A stretch of 64,000 nt of DNA from Corella eumyota (Eukaryota; Chordata; Ascidiacea; Phlebobranchia; Corellidae), in the NCBI GenBank assembly GCA_963082875.1, contig OY720102.1:186001-250000 (forward strand), given 5' to 3'. The translations under genes and the position numbers were made by a program. The notes under the pieces are model-generated. The model did no database searches. It saw only the letters and a list, made by a program, of their open reading frames with translations, and was not told the DNA's origin. Of this stretch, positions 37,601-49,600 are shown in pieces. Each line of letters starts with the position of its first letter. Position 1 is the stretch's first letter.

Positions 37601-40600
37601 CACATTGAGGATAAATATACAAAAAACATCATATCACCACATTATATAGGATTAAACACGAACTTACAGGCAAGTTGTAGGATTGGAGCAAGTATGTTGA
37701 ATATCCCTGGTCCCAGTGTCACAAACCCCAGTACAGGTTGTTGTCACCGACGAATCGAACGACCCACCCGAGCAAGTGTTCGGACAAGCTTCGTAATGCT
37801 CCAACAAAGGCGACGTGTCGCACACGGGTTTACCTACGTCATAATTATGGTTGTTATAAGTTCATCATGCGTTATATAACTAGATGATGTAATAAGTTGG
37901 TTGTGACGTCATAAAAATAAAAACGACGTTTTAAAAAGGGAACTTTTGTAGGTGCAAATGTAACTAATAAAAAATCGCGATTTTTAAGTTTATGACATCA
38001 CAACTTACAAATTACATCACAGTGACGTCACCAACTTACCGACAGGAACGCAAGTTCTCTCTCTTTCCCTTGTCGGAACTGTTCCATCCGGCGCCCATGA
38101 AGTCCACTGGGTCCAGTTCTCCTGACCCTTAACCCCCACTAACCCCAATAATAAAAACACTAACAACTTCATATTATGACGTCACAAACAAAATACACGA
38201 CCGTCGCTGAAGTGAACGAAACGCGAATGATCACCACGCCCAACCGCATCGCGTTTATCTTCCGTGGAATTCGAGAAAGGAAACTAATTAAGACATCCGT
38301 TCTTATGACGTCACAATATAATAACAAGATAATTTTATTTACAGTAAACAATTCAAATTATTGTCGAATAAAAACCGCAATAATTTAATTTATTTTCACT
38401 TTACATCTCGGGCAAATTTTCGTCTGAAACTGTACTGATGACGTCACAACCAAGGTAGTCGTGCCAGTGACGTCACAATCAGTTGAATTGTGGTAGATTG
38501 TTGTACATCCACAGTAGAGCTTGAAAGCACGAGAAACCTCCCTCAGATTCGAAATCTCGTTTCATCAACTCCGCCAACTTGGACAACTTGTCAGCGGGGC
38601 GACCGATGTCGACTGTGATGTTGGTGTACAAGTCCCTGCGTTCCACTCTCATTACTTTGTATCTACGTGAAAATATAAGTTTTGGGTGGATTTTTTAAGT
38701 AAAAAGACCAATTCTGTAACGAAATTCCAGTTACTAGGCTTTTAAGTTTATTATTTATTTCGTAATATTGCGAGAAGCCGACAGTGCAACAAAATTCAAT
38801 TGCAACCTTGTTTTTAGCTTTAAAATCTTAAAATGTTGCGCACTAATTATCCAATTTATTTCAATTAACAACCAATTTTCCACCCTTGCCTAAAAATATT
38901 TTACTACCCTTGCCTCAGTTTATAATTAACCTTATAGTATACGTTTAGTTGTAATTGTGCTAGTGTAACAGAAAGAAACGGTAGCGTGGTGTGGTGGTAA
39001 GAACAATTGCCACACCACACATGAGGTTCAATTCCCACTGATCTCATGCTGTAGCGCCCTTGAGTAAGGCGCTATAAATGGTATGAACTCCTGCTGAGCC
39101 AGCACTTAATCAGCAGCATAATTATCGGGCAAATATAATCTATAATATCCCAAACTGCCACAGGCAACTTGAGACTGGGTCGGGGTAACTGATGTTACTC
39201 TATGTTTAAATCGCGCATTTGACTTTCCCACATCGAGGATAAAGATATATATTATACAAAAAAATCTAAAAAATAAAATAGTATGTTCAATCTAGATTCA
39301 CCTTAACGAGTTGAGCCCATCTCCGTTCTGCCGTTTAAGAGATTGTTTAAGTAGAAGATATCTCATTGGAGACATGGGGTTATTGGTCTCATGTTTATGG
39401 GGCAACATGTGGTGCCAACATTCCTTCTTCTGCTCAACTGTGTACCCTGAAACATTGAGGAAACAATGTTAGTGTGTAAAGCTACTTTAAAGTTGATTTA
39501 TAGAGAAAATTGAACCTTAAATGATGATTTAAATTGCTTAAAACTAAATCTAACAAAATGCACAAATCTAACCACATGAAAAATGTAAAATTAATTTTAG
39601 ATTAAAAACAGGAAAACTAGGCAATATAATTAATACAACTTTTTAAAAATTCAATCGAAGAAAAACAAATTTTGGCCTCATTTTAACTTCAAAGTCAAAC
39701 ACACTTACCCTTACTCCATGTCCTTAAATAGAGGTCATCATCTTCTGCCCCCCAGCCCCAATAAAGATTCGAAAACCCATTCACTTCAACAAACTGCTCG
39801 TGGGTGAACATGCTAACCCCACCAAACACTTTTAACTTCGTTGCCTGGTCTGTGACGTAAAAAAAAATAGGGTTACGACGTACAGATAACAAGGGTATTG
39901 TGACGTAATAAACTTACAAGGTACTGGGCTACAAAGTCCGAGGTCGTAGTTAAGTTGAGAGTAATCTTGATCATCGACCTTCGATGAAAAGTGGATCGGA
40001 TTACTTCGTCCGCCGTTACTCACATCCGGACAATAATATCCACATCTGTCGTCTCTTAGCAACAAGTCTACGTCATGGAACACATAACAATCATAATTGT
40101 TGTCCTTCCACGCTTCGCTGAACCCGACGTTCATTAATTTCGCGCGATTAAAAAGCACGCCATTTTGTTGGTTGATGACGTAGACAGCATAGTTGATCTT
40201 CTGACGCTGCCAAACTGGGTGCATATGGAACAGGAAGTGACGTAGTTGAGTAGCGCGACCGCGAAACGGGACAATGATGGCAACTTTGTAACTAGCCTCA
40301 CAATCCGTCGGTTTAAACGATCCGCCCTTCTTTAGATCCGGATTTAACTTCGCGATTTCAGGCATCGTCTTAGGCGGAGTTTCAAATTTAAGCGGACCGA
40401 TCAAATCCGCGGATTTCTTCGAACACAAATCCACGCCCATCACTACCTCGTCGTCCATGGCAACCCGTGACGTAGGATGAGGCGGATATGACGCGTTACA
40501 ACAATCAGGTTCTAGAGTAAAACTCTTAATTTCGAATCGAGACCACAGAAAGTTATCCACGTTGGCCACAAGTCGTTGTAAAGCTGGGTAAGGGGTCGGG

Positions 40601-43600
40601 GTAGGCTCCGGGGTCCGAAGAAAGAATAAATAAACTAAAAACAGACTAAACTGGGCAACCAGAATCCATTTCGCTCTCAGTCTGAGTTTGTTTCTAATTT
40701 CTGAGAATTTTAACTCCATTTTTTAACTTTTTAAAACTGCTGAATATCAGACTAGTTACTACTTAACAAATACAGTTTATAATAAAAACTTTATAGTTTT
40801 GGGGACCCTTAAACGCAAACTTAGCCTTCTAACTACAACTTAAACTTCAATACCAGCTTAATTTAACTGAATACGTCATCAATTCCTGGCTAAAACGAAC
40901 TTAGAGCAAATTTCAACCGAAACTTTAAACTAAAACTCTTAATAAAAGTTCACAAATTTACCTATGACGTCATACAAGTTATTTGAAACGAATAAAACTA
41001 GGTGTGACGTCACATGCAACAAGTAAAAAACATAAAACCAAAATTTTTTTTTTAAATTTTCTTATAACCTGACAACGTCAAGTGATCTTGTTGTTACGTA
41101 ACAATACCGAGATTTTACGTCATAAAAACGTTCGACGCGAGGAGGCGACTGTCACGATTTTAAATAAATTACAAATACGTCACTGATTACGTCATACCTC
41201 TGTCTTAAGCCCTTTCTCGGCGGAGTGTTCCTCGGTTTAGTTTTGCACAACAACACAGTCAGGTGGTCGGTGACGTCACGAGTGTATTCGATCGACCAAT
41301 GACGTAACAATGCCGTTGCGAAGGCGTCGTCGTCGCCATGGTTACGAGAGATCACGTGTTCAACTAAATCTTGACTTGGTCTACAAAGAAAATGTGACGT
41401 AATTAATTTAATTATTTGTTTTTAATTAGTTGATTGTAAAGTAATAAAATATAACCGTTTCCTTTGTAATTGAAACCGGAAATGACGTCACATACGAGTA
41501 TTTGTTTACGGAAAACCAATAAATGTTAATATTTTCTGATATAAATTAATCTTAAATTAATTTTTTAAACCTTTTAAATTACAGCAATTAACTTTAACTA
41601 AAAGTAGACTGGATTAAATAATGTTGAATTTTTTTTATATTTTTATTCTCGATGTGGGAAGGTCAACTACACGACCTGAACATAGGGTAATATCAGTTAC
41701 CCCAATCTAGTCTCGAGTTGCCTGTGGCAGTTTGGGATATTATAGATTATAATTGCCCGATAATTAAGCTGCTGATTAAGTGCTAGCTCAGCAGGAGTTC
41801 ATACCGTTTATAGTGCCTTACTCAAGGGCGCTACAGCATGAGGTCAGGGGGCATTGAACCCACGACCTCATGTGTGGTGTAGCAAGTGTTCTTACCACTA
41901 CACCATGCTGCCGGTCTAACTTTTATAGTCTTACTAAATGTAGCTACAGGTTAGAACTAAGGATCTAACCCATGACCTTACAAAGTAAAGCCTAGTGTTC
42001 TAACCACTACACTACACAGCCAACTTAAAGGGATTTCAAATCTGAACAAAGTTAAAAATATTCGAACCTGATTTGTTTAAGAACAACAAGGAGTTTGGAA
42101 AGTGCCTCAGCATGAAGTTTGTTGTTCAGAGATTTAATCAGAGGATAAACGACTTCGATCCCAATATTGTGAGCCATGAATAAATCCCAAACACAATATT
42201 GCTCAAAACTTTCCCATTCTAAGCTCAATTCTGCACAAAAAAACATCATAAAAAAAATCTAGTTAAATGACAAAGTCAGTGATAAAGTATTGTGTAAAAA
42301 ATTTGGTTCTTTTCGTATTAATTAAAATAATAAAAAATGTTTTCTTTAACTTTTTGAAGTAAACTTTAGTGAAATTACAATGCTAGTTAAAATATTGTTT
42401 AAAACATTGGTCGTTTCATGCACTAAAACAATTTAAATGTTTTTTTTACTTGCAATAAAATTTAAAGTAAAACTTCTCAAAATTTCAAAGAAGTTTTTTT
42501 TGTAGTGATACTTTTTTAAAACCAAGTTAGTTTTAAAATCAAATGAAAAAAGAATTTAAAACACGACTTACTGATAGTGTTGAGCACGGTGTTAGTCTCC
42601 ATCATCACCAAACCAATCATAACTTGACATTGAAGTTCACTCAATTGTTGGGGGTCAAGCACCGCGACGATCAAGTTCAATAATTCACTGTTGCCAATAC
42701 TGTGTTCTGGGAACTAAACAAGAATACTTTTATAAAGTATACTTAAAGTGATTGTTCAGTATTTTATAGATATGTAAAATTTAGAACGAATGCTGTAAAT
42801 AAGACAAACATACGATAGTTTTTATCATAATATTGTCAAACCTGGTCACTGGTTTTGAACTTACACATGAGGTCGTGGGATCAATCCCTACTGCTCACTT
42901 AATCAGCAACATAATTATTGGGCAATTATAATCTATAATATCCCAAACTGCCACAGGCAACTCGAGACTGGGTCAGAGTAACTGATGCTACCCTATGTTT
43001 TAGTTGCGCATTCAACTTTCCCACATTGAGGATAAATATATAAACAAAAAGAGAAAAAATTTTATAGGCAAGTTTAGTTGGCACTTGGTTAAAACTAGTT
43101 ATAGTTTACTTAGGAACAATACTTCTGCCTTACTCAAAAACACAATGAATGCTCAAAGTGAGAATTAAACTGTAAACCTTCGTTAGAGATTATTTAAAAG
43201 TTATGCTCAAGTGTAGTGTAGTCTTTAGGTATGGCAACAGTGGGAATAAGCCTTAGATCTTAGGCCTTAAGAATGGTACAAGATATCAGCAGTGGGAATC
43301 AAACACATACCTTATGCTAAGCAATAAACATACCTCTTTATAAATATGGGGAACCAGAAATACAAGCATTGTGACATCATCATCTTGACATTGTTTCACA
43401 TCCATCATCAAACAATTATAAACATCACCAAGTTGACTGTTTTGTGCAAAACTCTCGTAAACTTTCAAGTTATCTTCCTCGCTCACCTGCTTTCTGTAAA
43501 TCGAAGACAACAAAATTCAGTGAAAAATAAGTGAAGTTAAAGTGTAAATGTACAAAGCAAAATTAGTGTTTGACATTACCTACTGATTAACTGACCAAAA

Positions 43601-46600
43601 CAAGAACTTAAAACTAAGGTAATTTAACAATATGATGGTATAGAACAATAGTTAATGCAACCAGCATAGCCACATCAGATCCAGTGTTTAATACCCACTG
43701 ATCGTATATCAAAAACTCCTAGAGTTACATTAAAATTGCAAAGGAATCTAAATAATCTTTAAAAATAAGTACATATATTAAAAAAGTTAAACATTGACTT
43801 ACTTGACAGCGAGAAAGAAGAGCAAATGATATCCAATCCTCCTTTGTATTGCGTACATTTCAGCCAAAAGTTGGAGCAGAACAACGAACGATTCCTCATT
43901 TTTCTGCTCCTGGCACAAGTTTCTGAAGATCACATACAACGGCTTCTCTATACAACCTTCCAAGTATCTGTGAGTAAAATAAGAAAATTACAATTTAAAA
44001 ATATTTAAACTGTTCATAATGCCAACAACTTTACTTAATACTGGTATGAACTCCTGCTGAGCCAGCACTTAATTAGCAGTATAATTATTGGGCAATTATA
44101 ATCTATATTATCTCAAACTGCCAAAGTTAACTCAAGACTGGGTCGGGGTAACTGATGTTACTCTATGTTTAAGTCTTTTTATTTTGGGAATAAAGAAATA
44201 AAGTTAAAAATAGTTAAACAAAAGTGTAAGTTTATGTTAAACTACAAAGTTTTAACCAACTTACTCATTATTGAGATCACAGGAGTTGATTTTGATGATA
44301 TTATCGGTGAAGTGGTCGGCCAACAATATTGTTAAACAAGATGACAGAGGTCCACTCACATCGTTGTCAAACTCTTCCTATGTAACAAAAGAAACAACAA
44401 GATTAACAATAAAACAAAAATTAAACAAAAAGATTATGACCAGTCAACATAACATAATAGCAACACAGATCTAAAGGTCATTTTATTAAAAAATACACAA
44501 TAAAGTGCTATTAGGTTAGTTTAGGTTTGTCCTTTTGCAAACTGATCTATCAACTTACATATACAGCTACTTTAAAGTCTCACAAAGCTTAAAAAATACA
44601 AAAGTTCAGGTTTAACTTATTTTCTAGCTATAAATTTGCTTCTCACATAGTGCAATGAAGGCCAATCAAGCTAATGACACAAATAACAATGTAAATGATC
44701 TTACCATGCTGAGCACATGATCCACAATGTCCTGAACCCTTTCACATCTTTCATCCAGGTCTGAAGTCTCGGTGGATTTTAGCTGAGCCACCATTTCCTT
44801 TAAGGTTTCATCCAATCTAAATAAGAATTAACTTTTATTTAGAGTTTAAAGTTTAAAGATTTTAAATTAAAAATATTTTAAATTTACTTTTCGATTTCCA
44901 CTTCAATGTTGGGGTACTCTGGGTTGGTTGTTATTGGTGATTTCTTCACTAAAAATAATGAAAAAAAAAAAGATAAAAACAAAAATTCAAAAACTAAAAT
45001 TGATTTAACTATAAAATTTATTGACCACTACATAAACACTACAGAACCAGTAGCACAAGGAATCGAACCAAAGAACTGATGTCGAAAACCCAAGTAAGTA
45101 CTACACAATGCCCTAGTACTTCTACTTACAGACACAACAAAGGTTTTATTATTGTTACAACATTTAACTTAATCTTACCTTGTCCAACATCAGTATCGTC
45201 ATCATCACTAAAGATTGCTGTGGAAGTTATTTCCTTCTTTGAACTTGGTTCAGTGTCTGAATCATCTGCAAACAAATCATCGACTTCAGTTTTGTATCAT
45301 TAATATTTTAATAATTTACGTTAAAACATTTTTAACCAAATAATTTTAGAAACTTACCGTCTTCAATCACCATGGGTTCCTCTCCACTGATGACATCATC
45401 CCCATATTGTTGGGGTAAAGGGGGGTTTCCCTCAGTGTGGGTGGGGTCAGTTGGAAGAGGGGGGTTTACAGGTTTGCCTGATAACAAAAAAATTATTAAT
45501 TGTTGTTACATCAACTTAAAATATTTTCATAAGTCAATACTCACCTTCAGGCTGCGAGAACTCCCTCAAATTGTTCCGGATGAGATTTCTTAACTCCGGA
45601 TCAATCCTGGGATGTTCCAAGATCGGAGCCAAGGAGTGGACGACTCTCTTCTCCAAGATGATGCGAAATGCTTGGTGAACTCCTTGTTTGATCTGGAAGG
45701 TTTTTTTTCGTATTTACAAATGACAAAAATAGAAATGTTTTAACAAACATTTTTTCTTACATGTTTATCTTTTTTTACAGCCTAAACACAGTACCAATTA
45801 TTACTCCAACCCAGTCTCAAATTGACTTCGGCAGTTTAGAATAATATGCAATTTATATGATAATTATGCTGCTGATTAAGTGTTGGCTCAGCAGAAGTTT
45901 ATATCATTTATAGCACCTTACTTCAAGGCGTTACAGCAAGGTTACAGTTTAGATCAAAACTTAGAACTTTACATGGTAGAACCAAACCTAAACACTTTAA
46001 ATTGAACTAAACCTTATTTAGAAATTAAAAGTCTGTGCACAAGTTGCAAGAAGAACACAAGTTACTAGAGTTAAGTCAAAATAAGTTATAAATAAGTACC
46101 AACCTGAGCAGATATAGGAGGATGAAACTCCACCATCGTTCGACACAAAAAGTCCAGCAGAGAAGTTGTGATGGCCGGATGGTTCTTTACACTCTGGTAC
46201 ATCAACAAAATACCAGGTTCAATGTCCATGATGCTGTTCTTATCTGGTTGGAAGAATAACCAGTCCCAGAACAAAGCAAGGTTGGAGTAAGCTGAAGCTG
46301 TTCGAGACGTTGAGGTCGACAGTAACCAACCAATCACGGCCCATCTGTGTGTGATGTCATAATTAAAGTAGTTTGTGATATAAATAAGACGAAAAACTAG
46401 GTAAAAAATCTTAACCAAAATATGGCACAAAAACATTAAAATCTAGGTTAAAGTTATTGAAAACTTTTAAAAAAACAAGTTTTATTAAACTTTTAAGACA
46501 AAAAAAAAACTGGCAAGTTAACTTGAGATTGGCTCAAGGTGACCAATGTTTAAAACAAAAAAAATAAATAAATAAAAGTTTGTTTTACCTTGGAATGATA

Positions 46601-49600
46601 TCAGAGCAGATGATGTGGTTGGAAGGGTGAATGCATCCACAGATAAACCTGATGAGGTCACTTCTTAAGGTTTGTGACTCAGCAGTATTCAAATATTGAC
46701 GATGAAACCATTCCTCGTATTTCTTGTGTTGACCAAACCTCACCTGAAAGTGAAGATTTGTTAAATTTTAAGACTACAATAAATTGTAACTTTCATATAA
46801 TGACAGCCAAAGCAATTTTACTATTATGTACTACAAGATATGGTACAGCAATTAGATTAATTATTTTAAGTTTTAAACTAAATATACAATATATCTGTAT
46901 CAATAGAGATACAAATTAAATCCTAAACGATTTAAAAGTCCTCAAGTTTTCTAAACTTTTATCATGGCCTGTTAACTTAAACTTGCTAATATAGACTATA
47001 ACATAAAATTTGACGCACAACATAATTGTACAAAAGAAACATTTTTTTGGTTTTTACCTTCATGAGCAGAAAATTGAATTTATTTTCCATATCCACAGTA
47101 AGTCTGCAAGCCAGAAACTTTCTGGAAGTTCGAGTTTGAAGAAGAGATAAAATGCCAGTGAACGAGGGAGACAAAATCTGAAGGTGAAATTATTCATTTT
47201 AAAATATTGATTTAACTAAAAGTATATAGAAAATAGAACAAGCTTTTTATAAAGAATAAGGTTTGACTCATTTTAATTTCTAAAACCAATTTTAGATTCT
47301 TAATTTCAACTTTACCTGAGGTTTATCGATAATATCTCCCCAAATCTTTTCAATTTCTGGGATCCTTGCAACTGCTGATAACAAACGAATTAAGTCTCGG
47401 CCAATTCCACAGCATTCCAACCACTAGAAGGTGTAAAGAGTTGTTACCAAACTGTTTAAAACTCACAAAACCAAAAAAATATATTTATACATGATTAAAC
47501 GAAATAATATCAGCATAGATTCAACAAGTTTTTTTACTTTATCTCTCATGATGGAGACCACAAAATCCACTTCCTTCTGTCGCAACATCGCAAAACTTTG
47601 GTGGAAGTGATCCTGGGATAAAAAAGAATTTATATAAAAGAGGATTTTAACAAGTAAATGTACACTAAACATTTCTAAAATACTAATATATTGTCCAGTT
47701 TCTTGCTAGCATTTTAGTTTAGTTACTTTAGATACCCATAGTTAGTAATAAAGGCAATTTTCACTTTTACTGCTATTATCTATCTGTGATTAGGTTAAGT
47801 AAAAACTGGTAATTGCATAAAAAGCATGGTATTTGCTACCTACATTGTATGGTATTTGCTACTTACATTGCAAACTATATGGGCCCTGTGAGTGTGTAGA
47901 CAATTTTATTCTAATAGTTTATTAAATAAATTTACCTGCAGCAACCTGAGGTAAGTATAAACAGATATTTGCAAGAGTGAGATGTGCTTCTCCAGCCAAG
48001 TTTTGTTGTTGGCCAATACGTCCAACATTCCCTCACACAACCACACATTCTTCTGACTTGTGTCACCACCTAAAAATGCAAAAATATTTTAATTCAATGT
48101 AAATATAGAAAGGCCAACTCTGAAGCCTAAACATAGAGCAACACTATTTACCCCAACCCAGCCTCGAGTTTAGACAGTTTAAAATGTTATTGTTTATAAT
48201 TGCCTGATGATTATACTGCCAATTAAATTTGCCTTAGCAGAAGTACATAGCGTTCCCTACACTAACCACTATATACAGAACTGTTCCATCAACTTGTTGT
48301 TTTGTATCAATAAATACTTTTTTCGATTAACTCACCAATGATTTGTTTAAGAAGGGAATAACATAAATTTTCACAACCTCCAGCACTTGTTTTCACCAAT
48401 TCTTGGAGGAACCAGAGTAACTGGAAGAACAATATAAACAAAGATATTTAACACTGATTGGTAAATAATAAAAGAAAAAAATTAAAAATTAGTTTAATTA
48501 GTTAACAACATAGAGGTGTTTAGTATTTTTTATTAAATATTATCACATAAAAAAATTGTGTACAAACTTACCATGGTTCTAAACAATCTTATAGTTATAA
48601 TTTTTTTACTTTTTTAAGAATATTTATTTAGTTATCTACCTGTGATCTTGAATTGTCGTACAACTTTTTATATTTCTCGATGATGATGATGTTTAAGTGT
48701 GACATCACACAAGTTAAACTATCTCTGTTCACCATCATCAATGCTTGGAAGTACTAAAATAAAGTTTTTAAGTTTTGTTATCATATAAACTACAATGGTC
48801 TTGGATAAATGAATAATAAATGTATTTAAAAACTCATATCGACAGTTATGTCAGTTTTTATATATATATGTAGCTTTTGCCTTTTTTGGGGCGTGAGTAA
48901 TTTATTATGAGCAAAAATTGGCATTTAACTAACATTGGCGATTATTCCTATAAAAATATTCACACAAAAGCTTGGTCTACAAACAAAACTCGAACCTTGA
49001 CAGAGTTGTCTTGTTCCAATAAAATGCTGCACAGAAGTCCAAGACAAACTTCTTCGTGCTGAGCATTTCCAATCGACACCTAGTGGTAAAATACTATCAT
49101 AAACATTGCAATAAACAAAATGTTTTTTTATTACAATGGTTGTTTTAACTTGTCAAAATTTAAACAAACCCCACTATAACCTGGTATCAAAAACTTCAAA
49201 AAAATCAGAGTAATTAAACAAAATTAGATTATTTTTAAGTTTATTCTTGTAAAAATAATCAACAACTGCTTTTGCAATAGACTTAAATATAAATTGCAAT
49301 ATATTTGCTGTTATTTAACTCACATGTTTTGTCAGGATGTCGTTAATCTCTCGCTCTGAAGTCAAATTCTCTAAAAAACCTGCGACTGTTGTGTAACACT
49401 TCTCCAATTTCTAACCAATTGTAAAAAGGATTATTCAACTACTTTAAAGAAGTGTCTTAAAAATTTAAAAGCACAGAATATTTGTAATACCTGATATTTT
49501 AAAACCATAATTCTTATGTTTTAACAGATAGATGCAAAATGCCATTTTTAAAGAAATAATTTCTAAAATGTTGGTGTAAAAAAGTACACGCTTTATGTAT

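Larger units (their letters stand above)
29606..41197 (-). other. large INTS3 intron hosting three genes
   Basis: Bounded by a donor after 41198 (GTATGAC) and an acceptor (AATGTTTTTAG) before 29605. The flanking exons join in phase and match consecutive human INTS3 residues. Inside lie the CALHM gene on the opposite strand, and the TSR receptor and galactosyltransferase genes on the same strand. Confidence 0.9.

Noticed and set aside
38173-38478. Operon between the galactosyltransferase and TSR receptor genes
   Set aside because: They are head-to-tail with only 306 bases between, and Ciona does have operons. However, those usually have far shorter spacers, and here there is a poly(A) signal plus a preserved promoter-like block.
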